Source of the DNA: JANRKG01 sp033763635
GTDB taxonomy: Bacteria > Cyanobacteriota > Cyanobacteriia > GCF-001939115
Length of the DNA: 47,442 nt
Direction of reading: 5' to 3'
NCBI GenBank assembly: GCA_033763635.1
Contig: JANRKG010000480.1
Coordinates: forward strand, 1-47,442
Under the pieces are notes generated by a model, which worked only from the letters and a program-made list of their open reading frames with translations, was not told the origin of the DNA and did no database searches. The position numbers and the translations under genes are program-made. The stretch's first letter is position 1. Every line of letters starts with the position of its first letter. Shown piece by piece: positions 34,764-43,162 of the stretch.

Positions 34764-37023
34764 GGTTGCGATCGCGTCCTCCTACGGGAATGGTGAAATA
34801 AAACGTTGCACCTTTCCCCAGTTCTGATTCCACCCAGATTCGTCCCCGATGGCATTCCACAATCTTCTTGCAGATTGCCAATCCCATCCCTGACCCTGGA
34901 TACTCATCACGGGTATGGAGCCGCTGAAAGATCACAAAGATGCGATCGGCGAATTGGGGATCGAACCCAATCCCGTTGTCCTGGACGGAGAATAACCAGG
35001 CATCCTCCTGCCGTTGCACCCCGATATGGATGCAGGGAGGCTCCTGCTTTTTCTGGAACTTGATGGCATTGCCGATTAGATTCTGGAACAGTTGCATCAG
35101 TTGGGTATTATCCGCCACGATCGTCGGCATCGGGTCATGGGTAATCACTGCCTCCGTTTCCGCAATGCGCCCCCGGAGATTGCCCAACCCCCGATTGAGA
35201 GCCGTTTCCACCTCCGTCAGTTCCCAGTCAATGCCCTTCAGGTCTACTTTTGAGTAGGCCAGTACATCGTCAATCAGCGTTTGCATGAGGCTGACTCCAT
35301 CAACCGCAAACCCAATGAACTCCTTCGCATCCTGATCCAGTTCTTCGTTGTAGCGCATCTCCAGAAGCTGCACATAGTTAGCGACCTGGTTCAGTGGTTC
35401 TTGCAAGTCATGGGACGCGACATAGGCGAACTTTTTCAGTTCCGCATTGGAGCGCTCCAGATCTTGGGCCAGCAACGCCAGTTCTTCCGCCTGCCGTAGA
35501 ACGATATTGACGATCGCCTTCCGCAATTCCAGGGCCGCCGCGATCTCAATCGTCTTCCAGGGCAGGGACCGGAGCCGTACTGTTTCCTTCCAGAGAGCAA
35601 AAGATTTACGGGGACACAGACGCAACTCCGTTTCCGATTGCTGAAGTTCATAGGCATGGTTGGGATCGCCGCCCCAGTTGACCGTTTGAATCACTTCTGG
35701 ACGGAACCAGAGGACGTAACTGCGCTTCGAAATGGGAATTGCCAGCAACCCACTCGCCACATCCTTAAACCGTTCAGCATCGGAGTAGAGCAGGGGCAGG
35801 GAGTCGGTGTAGAAAATTTCCCCCTCTACCTTTTTCGCAAGCCACTGGACGAGATAGTTCAGATCCTCCTCAGCCAAAGTCCGCCCGATCGTCGTCCAAT
35901 GACCGTTTGAGCAAATCGCCGCCCCCTGAGCATCCACCAATTCCAGCAAATTGGGGTCATGGTGGGTCAAGCCCTCGATAAAATTCTCATCCTGGGACAT
36001 GAACTCAATCAGGGCCGACTGCACCTGAGTCAGGTGCATCTGGTAGTTGTAGTCCGCCGATTCCTCACGGGTGGAAATTTCACCGAAAATTACCCGTCCC
36101 AGGAATTCACAAGCCTTTCGGAGTTCGTAGGGAACATACTTGGGAGTCTGGTGATGACAGGCAATGATTCCCCAGAGCTTCTGATCCTTCATGAGGGAAA
36201 TGGTCAGGGAAGCCCGGACTCCCATGTTATGCAGGTACTCCAGGTGACAGGAGAACGGACTGCGAAGAATGGAAAGGGTCAGATCAATGGGCTGATGGGT
36301 AATAGGATTCTGGGCGGGGTACAGATCCACCCCTTCAATCTGGGCATCCGGGATCACCCGAATCCAGTTGGATACAAACATCTTCCGGGCAGGTTGGGGA
36401 ATGTCCGATTCTGGGAAATGCAACCCCAGATAAGGTTCCATACTGTCCAGTTTTTCTTCTGCCAGCACTTCCCCATGTCCATCGTCGTCAAATTTGTAGA
36501 GCATGACGCGATCGAACCCGGTGACATTTCTCACTTCCCGGACAATAATTTGGCAGAAATCTCGCAAACTTGCATTACTTTCCAGTTGGTTAATCGAAGC
36601 GCGGGCCAGATGATAAAAGCTTAAAAATGGAATGTTTTCCTGGGTTAATGCAGGTTCTAATTCTAATACCAAAAATCCATCCGCAGTTCGGTGAAAGATA
36701 GCATCAAAGACACCATAATCATCCCCTTTTCGTCGCACCCAAACTTTGGTTGGATTGATTAAATCTAAATTATCTTGCAATAACCCAACGCGAAATCGAT
36801 CGACCTGAAAGGTGTCCAGAATTTCATCTAAAGGCTTACCTAGAATCTTTTCTACCGGAATTCCAAATTCTTTCGCTGTGTTACGACTGGCTTGTAAAAC
36901 TGTTAAATCCGGTTCATTTAGAACAATGAGTACACCATGAGGTTGTATTTGGGTCAAGACATGGATGGACGGTTGTTTTAAACTCGTCCAGTTAATATCC
37001 TGCATTTCTAAGTTGTGATTCAT
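34720..37023 (-). CDS. cph1: Cph1-type phytochrome (PAS-GAF-PHY histidine kinase)
   Basis: A 767-residue red/far-red photoreceptor kinase. PAS (~20-125), GAF (~140-320), PHY (~330-510), kinase (~520-750). The bilin-binding cysteine is C259, followed by H260, in SPFSCHLEYL, as in Cph1; D207 stands in the ESDIP motif (usually ASDIP) and H290 in IIACHH. The PHY tongue has PRKSF (471-475) and WKE. The phosphorylated histidine is H538 in ASHDLQEP; N, G1 and G2 boxes follow (LFQNLIGNAIKF, DNGIGF, GSGMGLAI). These numbers coincide with Synechocystis Cph1. The lack of an N-terminal biliverdin cysteine indicates phycocyanobilin. First gene of a three-gene overlapping operon. ATG at 37023. Confidence 0.95.
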   Translation of the reverse strand: MNHNLEMQDINWTSLKQPSIHVLTQIQPHGVLIVLNEPDLTVLQASRNTAKEFGIPVEKILGKPLDEILDTFQVDRFRVGLLQDNLDLINPTKVWVRRKGDDYGVFDAIFHRTADGFLVLELEPALTQENIPFLSFYHLARASINQLESNASLRDFCQIIVREVRNVTGFDRVMLYKFDDDGHGEVLAEEKLDSMEPYLGLHFPESDIPQPARKMFVSNWIRVIPDAQIEGVDLYPAQNPITHQPIDLTLSILRSPFSCHLEYLHNMGVRASLTISLMKDQKLWGIIACHHQTPKYVPYELRKACEFLGRVIFGEISTREESADYNYQMHLTQVQSALIEFMSQDENFIEGLTHHDPNLLELVDAQGAAICSNGHWTTIGRTLAEEDLNYLVQWLAKKVEGEIFYTDSLPLLYSDAERFKDVASGLLAIPISKRSYVLWFRPEVIQTVNWGGDPNHAYELQQSETELRLCPRKSFALWKETVRLRSLPWKTIEIAAALELRKAIVNIVLRQAEELALLAQDLERSNAELKKFAYVASHDLQEPLNQVANYVQLLEMRYNEELDQDAKEFIGFAVDGVSLMQTLIDDVLAYSKVDLKGIDWELTEVETALNRGLGNLRGRIAETEAVITHDPMPTIVADNTQLMQLFQNLIGNAIKFQKKQEPPCIHIGVQRQEDAWLFSVQDNGIGFDPQFADRIFVIFQRLHTRDEYPGSGMGLAICKKIVECHRGRIWVESELGKGATFYFTIPVGGRDRNHANGRKKNHLLDRR

Positions 37024-37384
37024 TTGACCCCCTTAAAACTAAGGTGAATTTAAAACCAGGGTAATTTGACGATCGCAGTCAAAAAAGAAGCCTTTTCAGG
37101 GGACACCTGCACAGTTTTACAAAGCACTTTTACAGAATTTTGATAGTTTAGCTTCAAAAAATCACGGCGGGAATTCTGTAAAATTCGCTGCAAAAACCTA
37201 TCCCTTCTCTAGCAGCATATCTTACAAAACCAGGAAGGGAGAGGGGAGAAACTGTTAAATAAATCTATTAAATAGACCCGTATTGCACGAGTTTTGGTCC
37301 TTTGAGAGAAGGAAAAAACAAACCCTTATTTCTTGTTGAAAAAAGCTCAAGTTTCTTTAAATAAGTTATTATTGGAAGATCTAA
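37024..37384. other. Control region upstream of the phytochrome operon
   Basis: No gene. It holds TTTACAAAGCAC (37116-37127), also found upstream of the divergent hybrid kinase, and a 10-bp inverted repeat TTACAGAATT / AATTCTGTAA (37130-37139 and 37172-37181). A promoter for the phytochrome operon is expected here but I cannot place -10 and -35 with confidence. Confidence 0.45.
37116..37127 (-). promoter_or_regulatory. Shared upstream element GTGCTTTGTAAA, site 1
   Basis: Read on the minus strand it is GTGCTTTGTAAA, ending 93 bases ahead of the phytochrome ATG. The identical 12-mer, in the same orientation to its gene, lies upstream of the hybrid kinase at 38009. Confidence 0.4.
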
Positions 37385-37825
37385 TTACTCTAGAGGTAAT
37401 GTAACAATTCCTAGCCAAAACTCTTCGATTCTTCGGGCAGTGAGAGCTAGCTGTTCTAAATCGGAAGACTTGATCACATAGCAATTTCCCTGAAGGGCAT
37501 ACGCTCTAAAAATATCTTCTTTGCTATCAGAAACGGTCAAAATAATGATGGGAATTCTGCGAAGTTGAGGATTTTTTTTGATCTCCGCCAGAATTTCTCT
37601 TCCGTCTTTTTCTGGTAGATTGAGTTCCAGCAAAATGAGATCGGGACGGGGAGCTTCTGAGTAATCGCCCCGACGGTACAGAAAATCCAGGGCTTGCTTT
37701 CCATTGGGGAGGGTGATCGTGCGGTGGGGCATGGCGCTTTCTGCAAACACCTGCTCCAACACATCCCGGTGTTCTGGATTTTCCTGAACGACGAGAATCA
37801 ACCGCTCTGGCAGTGTTTCTTCCAT
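37385..37825 (-). CDS. Rcp1-like pseudo-receiver (phospho-acceptor Asp replaced by Glu)
   Basis: A 146-residue relative of the Rcp1-like regulator (same LILLxLNLPxKDGRE core and RRIEEFWLG tail). The expected phospho-acceptor is E67 (codon GAA at 37627-37625), and the acidic pair is Q14-E15 (VVQENPEH) in place of ED. The switch residues T97 and K119 are kept. It therefore should not accept phosphate normally and may be fixed in an active-like form, or be a decoy for the kinase. Same strand as the phytochrome operon, 361 bp ahead of it, and divergent from the hybrid kinase at 38009. ATG at 37825. Confidence 0.88.
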   Translation of the reverse strand: MEETLPERLILVVQENPEHRDVLEQVFAESAMPHRTITLPNGKQALDFLYRRGDYSEAPRPDLILLELNLPEKDGREILAEIKKNPQLRRIPIIILTVSDSKEDIFRAYALQGNCYVIKSSDLEQLALTARRIEEFWLGIVTLPLE

Positions 37826-37940
37826 AACTTGATGGGTATAAATCTTTACAATGAAACGTATTTTTAAGGTGACAGCCGTTAGATAGAGCGTTTAGCAGTT
37901 AGGGAAAGATAATAGAAGTAAATCCAAGGGTTCCGTTACC

Positions 37941-37952
37941 GTGCTTTGTAAA
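37941..37952 (+). promoter_or_regulatory. Shared upstream element GTGCTTTGTAAA, site 2
   Basis: Identical to site 1 and in the same orientation to its gene; it ends 56 bases ahead of the ATG at 38009. Confidence 0.4.
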
Positions 37953-38008
37953 GTAACACTTCAAATAGTTCATTACTGAAATCGGCACTGCTTACGTCTA
38001 CCTAGAGG

Positions 38009-40723
38009 ATGAACCTTGAAGCGGCTCTAATGCGAAATTGCTATCAGAACCAGGTTATGGACTATCTTTCGACACTCACAATCCTTTTGATCGATGATTG
38101 TGCCACAGACAGGGCGGTTTGCCGTCGCTACTTGCAGCAAGACTGTTTGTATCGCTATCGCATCTTTGAAATGGAGACCGCGACCCAGGCGGCTGCCTGG
38201 TGCCAGCAGGAAACCCCGGATGTCGTGTTGTTAGATCTGCATTTGCCTGATTGGGATGGCCTTGAGTTTTTGAAACAGTTCCGACAGCAGATCAGTAGTA
38301 ACCAGTCAGCGGTGATTATCCTGACCGGGCAAATCGATCGCATGGATGCGATCGAGGCCATGAAAGGCGGCGCTCAGGATTATGTGATGAAAGACAGCCT
38401 GACCTCTGAGGACTTACATCATACCATTCACAATGCTGTGGAACGGATGTATCTGACCCGCCAACTAGAGCAGAGCCGTAGGCAACAGCAGTTAACCTCG
38501 GTGATTGCGCTCCGAATTCGCCAATCTTTGAAGTTGGATGAGGTGTTGCATACCACTGCGGTTGAGGTTCGTCAGTTTTTACAGGCCGATCGGGTGCTGG
38601 TGTACCACTTCAACCCTGACATGAGTGGAACGGTGCTGGCAGAGGCCGTCCTTCCCGGTTGGACGGTGGCAATAGGGCAGCACATTCAGGACACCTGCTT
38701 TCAGCACGGGGCTGGGATCAATTACCGCTTAGGAAAGCGATGGGCTGTCAATGATATTTACCAGGTTGGGTTAACGCCCTGTCACCTCCAGTTGCTAGAG
38801 CAGTTCCAGGTGAAAGCGAATCTAGTAGTGCCCATTCTGGTGCGGGAGCAACTCTGGGGCTTGTTGATTGCCCATCAATGTAATGGGCCTCGCGAGTGGC
38901 AGACGATCGAACTCGCCCTGCTGGACCAACTTTCAGTGCAATTATCAATCGCCATTCAGCAAGCAACCGCCTATGAGCAAGCCCAAACCGAATTGGCAGA
39001 GAGGCAACGGGCAACGAAGGCTTTAGAACAATTCAATCAAAAATTGGAAATGCGAATTGCCGAGCGAACTGCGGAACTGCGCCAAAGCGAAGCACACTTG
39101 ACAGCCGCTCAACGCATTGCAAACCTGGGAAGTTGGGAATTTGACATCAAAACAGCAGAAATTTCCTGGTCCGCTGAAGTTTTTCGCATCTTTGGACGAG
39201 ATGCAACCCTTGGGCCTCCGACCTTTGAGGCGTTACAAGAATATTTCCATCCCGACGATCGGGACTTTCACCGGGAAACCGTGCAACAGGCGATTGCTCT
39301 GGGGAAGCCCTACGATATTGTGTGTCGGCTTTATCGGCCCGATGGCACCCTGGTCTATCTTCAAGCGCGGGGAGAACCTGTTCTCAACGCTCAGGGGCAG
39401 TTGATTCATCTGGTGGGGACAGCCCAGGATATTACTGAGCGGAAACAGACGGAACAGCAACTCCAGCAAATTAACGCGGAACTGGCCTTTGCGAATCTGG
39501 AGCTTTCCAGGGCAACTCGGCTCAAGGATGAGTTTCTGGCGAATATGAGTCATGAGTTGAGAACTCCCCTGAATGCCGTGTTGGGTTTGGCAGAAGGGTT
39601 GCAAGACCAGATCTACGGTCCCCTGAATGAACGGCAGTTAAAGGCATTAGGGATGATCGAACACAGTGGTCGCCACCTGCTGACTTTGATCAACGACATT
39701 TTGGATCTTGCCAAAATTGAATCGGGCAAGATGGATTTACAGGTTAATCCAGCTTCCGTCCAGGAATTGTGTGATAACAGTCTGCTGTTTGTGCGACAGC
39801 AAGCCCATCAGAAAAATATCCACCTGGAACTTCAAGTGGCGAAGGATACGGGCAAGATTGCGATCGACGAACTCCGCATTCGACAAGCCTTGATCAACCT
39901 GTTGGGCAATGCCGTCAAATTCACTTCCGAAGGGGGCAGGGTCACGCTGAAGGCAAGTGTCGAACAGGAGGCAGACTCAGGCTCTACTCGCTATCTTCGT
40001 CTTGCTGTCAACGATACGGGGATCGGCATCACCCCAGAAAACCAGAGGCGGTTATTCCAGGCTTTTGTGCAACTGGATAGTGGCCTGAGTCGCCACCATG
40101 AAGGCACAGGGTTGGGGCTAGCGCTGGTGAAACGAATTACAGAACTTCATGGTGGCACCGTACAGGTTGAAAGTGTCCCTCAGAAAGGAAGTTGTTTTTC
40201 AATCTGCTTACCCTATACCCTTTCCCCATCCCCTTCTCACCGATTGTCAGAAGAGAATCGGGAGACTTCACCGACCTCTGAAATCACTACGAGTCTGGAG
40301 AAGCATCCTGTTCAACCCAAGATTCTTTTAGCGGAGGATAATGAGGCAAACCTGGAGATGTTTCAACTCTACTTGCAGGCGAAGGGCTATCACTTAACGA
40401 TCGTGCGGAACGGGATAGAGGCGGTGCGCTATGTCAGTATCCATCCTCCCGATCTGATCTTAATGGATATCCAGATGCCAGAAATGGATGGGCTGGAAGC
40501 GATCCGTCAGATTCGATCAAATCCCGACCTCTTACAGATTCCCATTGTCGCCCTGACAGCCCTGGCAATGCCGGGAGACCGGGAACGCTGTCTGGATGCA
40601 GGTGCAACGGATTATTTAACAAAACCTGTTCAACTTAGACAATTAGCAAAGAAGGTTCAGGAGTTGCTTGCCCGTCCGGATCAGACTAACAATCCGCAAG
40701 CATCCGGTTCAAGGGTAGGGTGA
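38009..40723 (+). CDS. Hybrid kinase with DXCF-type cyanobacteriochrome GAF: REC-GAF-PAS-kinase-REC
   Basis: A 904-residue soluble hybrid. Receiver (22-150, D76), GAF (~170-320), coiled coil, PAS (~365-478, ending AQDITERKQ), kinase (H515 in ANMSHELRTP; N box LINLLGNAVKF; DTGIGI; GTGLGLALV) and C-terminal receiver (D820 in LILMDIQMPEMDG). The GAF has C258-H259 in LTPCHLQLLEQFQVKANLVV, the bilin-attachment pattern of cyanobacteriochromes, and a second cysteine C230 in IQDTCF, the DXCF motif. DXCF proteins usually switch between blue and a longer wavelength. Bilin binding is inferred. ATG 38009 is directly behind AGAGG; ATG 38057, close to the receiver, is an alternative. It overlaps the next gene tail to tail by 38 bp. 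Confidence 0.88.
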   Translation: MNLEAALMRNCYQNQVMDYLSTLTILLIDDCATDRAVCRRYLQQDCLYRYRIFEMETATQAAAWCQQETPDVVLLDLHLPDWDGLEFLKQFRQQISSNQSAVIILTGQIDRMDAIEAMKGGAQDYVMKDSLTSEDLHHTIHNAVERMYLTRQLEQSRRQQQLTSVIALRIRQSLKLDEVLHTTAVEVRQFLQADRVLVYHFNPDMSGTVLAEAVLPGWTVAIGQHIQDTCFQHGAGINYRLGKRWAVNDIYQVGLTPCHLQLLEQFQVKANLVVPILVREQLWGLLIAHQCNGPREWQTIELALLDQLSVQLSIAIQQATAYEQAQTELAERQRATKALEQFNQKLEMRIAERTAELRQSEAHLTAAQRIANLGSWEFDIKTAEISWSAEVFRIFGRDATLGPPTFEALQEYFHPDDRDFHRETVQQAIALGKPYDIVCRLYRPDGTLVYLQARGEPVLNAQGQLIHLVGTAQDITERKQTEQQLQQINAELAFANLELSRATRLKDEFLANMSHELRTPLNAVLGLAEGLQDQIYGPLNERQLKALGMIEHSGRHLLTLINDILDLAKIESGKMDLQVNPASVQELCDNSLLFVRQQAHQKNIHLELQVAKDTGKIAIDELRIRQALINLLGNAVKFTSEGGRVTLKASVEQEADSGSTRYLRLAVNDTGIGITPENQRRLFQAFVQLDSGLSRHHEGTGLGLALVKRITELHGGTVQVESVPQKGSCFSICLPYTLSPSPSHRLSEENRETSPTSEITTSLEKHPVQPKILLAEDNEANLEMFQLYLQAKGYHLTIVRNGIEAVRYVSIHPPDLILMDIQMPEMDGLEAIRQIRSNPDLLQIPIVALTALAMPGDRERCLDAGATDYLTKPVQLRQLAKKVQELLARPDQTNNPQASGSRVG

Positions 40724-42995
40724 GGGTGAAGGTGGTTCCTTTCCCCACCTCACTTGCAACTTCGATCGACCCATAATGTAGCTCGACACAGGATTTGACG
40801 ATCGACAATCCCAACCCAGTTCCCATAATTTTGCCAACATTCCGCCCTCGATGGAATGAGGTAAAGAGTTTGGGCAGGTCTTCCGCTGGAATGCCAATGC
40901 CCTCATCTCGGATTTGAAAGGTTGCATCGTTCTTGTGACCTTCCACCTTAAAATGAATTTTTCCTCCTTGGGGAGAATACTTCACAGCATTTGAGAGCAG
41001 ATTCACAAAAATGTGATGTAACAACTTGGGGTCCATGTTGTACGTAGGTGACGACCCATTCGCCGTTTCCCAGGAACTGGTGAAAACAATTTCCCGGCTT
41101 CCCTGGGTCGTCATCTGAACTTCCTCTACCAAATTGCGGCAAAATTCTTCCAGGTTGACCGGGGAAGGTTCGTACTTTAACCCGCCGGATTCCGTTTTCG
41201 TGATCAGCAAAACATCCTCCAGCAATTCCTGCATCCGCTTCACTGCATCCCGGATTTGCTGAAAGTACCGCTGCCGTTTTTCATCCGTGAGGCGATCGGC
41301 GTAGTGCTGCAATAACTCAGCGGAAGAAATGATGATCGCGAGGGGAGTCCGAATATCGTGGGACACCATCGAGACAAAGCCGTTCCGCAGTTCGTTTAAT
41401 TCTTTTTCTTTGCTTAAAGCTCGTTGCATTTCAGTCTCCGATTGCTTGCGGAATGTAATATCCCGAAATACCATCACAGTCCCCTGAACGATCCCTTGTT
41501 TATCTAAGATAGGGGCGCAACTGTCGTCGATCGGAATGATAGAGCCATCCGGTTGCTGTAGCCCTGTATTGGGCAACAGGCTTTGAATCCTTTTTTCAGT
41601 AATTGCCTGAGCAAAGGGGCTGGCAACTGATTCTCCTGTCTCCAGATTAATGAGGGGAAACACTTCATGAATCGGATGCATGTTGGCAGATTCTTCAGGC
41701 CATCCGGTCAGGGTTTCTGCGATCGGGTTCATGAACGTCACTCGCTGGTTTGCATCGGTTACAATCACTCCGTCACCGATACTGGCAAGGGTCACTTCCA
41801 GTAACTCGCGCTGGACTTCCTTTTCTGTTTCAGCCTGTTGCCGCCGCCGCACTTCCCTGCGAATTAATCCATAATTCGCCAGGATAATGCACACCATGAT
41901 TGCCCGACCCGCATTGCTAACTGCCGAAGCGAAATAATGGGTCTGCTCTGAAAGAAGCGATCGCTCCTGCAAAAGCCGTTCCTCTTCTTGATGCATTTCC
42001 TGAAAGTGACTGCGAATCGCAGCCCTCAGGTTAATCCGATTCGTCTGGCCCATCAGTTGCGATGCGGTTGTAAATCCCTCTGTTCTTCGCACGGTAAGCG
42101 TCTGTTGGAGATTCCTCAAACTTTGCTGAATCATTGGCTCTAACCGATTCAGATTTGCCTGCTGTCGGGCATTATCAGCCATCAGTTGGCGGAGGTCTTT
42201 CATGCTTTGTTGCAGCGTTTTTGCTGTTTTTTCATACTCTGCCAGGTCTTGCTCCTGGGCAGTAATGACATAAGACTGAGCAGACCAGCGCAAATCTCCA
42301 AAGTCCGCGTTAGCAGATTCAATTAATGAAATCACTTTCAGAGTATGAGTGACCCAGCGTTGTCGCTCTTCAACTTGAGCATCACTCCAGATAGACAATA
42401 GTGTGATGCCAAGGATAATACCAATCGCCAGGGACGATCGCCCTATCAAGCGTCTGAAAAAGAGTTTGTGCTCCTCTGGGGAATTTTCAGGCGGGTTTAG
42501 TTGGGCCAACACCCGTCGTCGTCGCAGTTCAATAATCGTTTGTCGCGCTAACCCCTTGAGGGATTGAATTTGTGCACAGGTCAGGGTGTGAGGTTTGCGA
42601 TCGATAACACAGAGCGTACCGAGGGCATGACCTTCGGGTGTAATTAATGGAACTGCTGCATAAAAGCGGATATAGGGTTCGTTGATGACGGAGGGATGGG
42701 TTGCAAATTGCTCATCTAAGTGAGTATCAGCAATAATGAACGGATCAGATTGCTGAATTACCTGTGAACAAAAGGAAATATCACGGCGCGTTTCCGTAAC
42801 CTCTATCCCCACTTTGGCCTTAAACCACTGGCGGTGTTCATCTATCAGGCTCACGAGCGCGATCGGTACACCACAAATGTCTTTTGCGGCCTGGACGATG
42901 CGATCGAACACTGGTTCAGCAGGAGTATCTAGAATTTGATGGTCCCAAAGTGCCTGGAGCCGTTGCGTTTCATCGGCCCGATTCGATGTTTTCAT
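40686..42995 (-). CDS. Membrane histidine kinase: GAF-CHASE3-PAS-kinase
   Basis: From ATG 42995 the protein has 769 residues; a TTG at 43058 would add 21, but GAF-first kinases of this kind begin close to the RLQALWDHQILDTP motif. GAF (~10-160), membrane helix (SSLAIGIILGITLLSIW, ~187-203), an extracytoplasmic helical CHASE3 region (~205-360), second membrane helix (RAIMVCIILANYGLI), PAS (~395-520, ending VFRDITFRKQ), kinase with H546 in SMVSHDIRTP and GTGLGLSIVKS. GAF lacks the bilin CH motif. It senses something at or outside the membrane; ligand unknown. No receiver of its own. Its last 38 bp are antisense to the end of the cyanobacteriochrome kinase. Confidence 0.85.
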   Translation of the reverse strand: MKTSNRADETQRLQALWDHQILDTPAEPVFDRIVQAAKDICGVPIALVSLIDEHRQWFKAKVGIEVTETRRDISFCSQVIQQSDPFIIADTHLDEQFATHPSVINEPYIRFYAAVPLITPEGHALGTLCVIDRKPHTLTCAQIQSLKGLARQTIIELRRRRVLAQLNPPENSPEEHKLFFRRLIGRSSLAIGIILGITLLSIWSDAQVEERQRWVTHTLKVISLIESANADFGDLRWSAQSYVITAQEQDLAEYEKTAKTLQQSMKDLRQLMADNARQQANLNRLEPMIQQSLRNLQQTLTVRRTEGFTTASQLMGQTNRINLRAAIRSHFQEMHQEEERLLQERSLLSEQTHYFASAVSNAGRAIMVCIILANYGLIRREVRRRQQAETEKEVQRELLEVTLASIGDGVIVTDANQRVTFMNPIAETLTGWPEESANMHPIHEVFPLINLETGESVASPFAQAITEKRIQSLLPNTGLQQPDGSIIPIDDSCAPILDKQGIVQGTVMVFRDITFRKQSETEMQRALSKEKELNELRNGFVSMVSHDIRTPLAIIISSAELLQHYADRLTDEKRQRYFQQIRDAVKRMQELLEDVLLITKTESGGLKYEPSPVNLEEFCRNLVEEVQMTTQGSREIVFTSSWETANGSSPTYNMDPKLLHHIFVNLLSNAVKYSPQGGKIHFKVEGHKNDATFQIRDEGIGIPAEDLPKLFTSFHRGRNVGKIMGTGLGLSIVKSCVELHYGSIEVASEVGKGTTFTLTLPLNRMLADC

Positions 42996-43162
42996 CGTAT
43001 ATGAAGTCGATGGACTGGAAAATGCGCGTTTCAGCGTGAATCTCACTTTTCCAAACAAGACAACTACTTTAGAATCTCAACTAAAGAAAAGATGTCTTGA
43101 TTGAAGATTTCTATATGAAGTGAATGCAAGACCAGGCAATCTTCCTAGATTTTAGCCTCTCC

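Noticed and set aside
34950..34980. tRNA-like string GGGGATCGAACCCAATCC
   Set aside because: Lies in the kinase domain of the phytochrome (DNGIGFDP region); no acceptor or anticodon stems around it.
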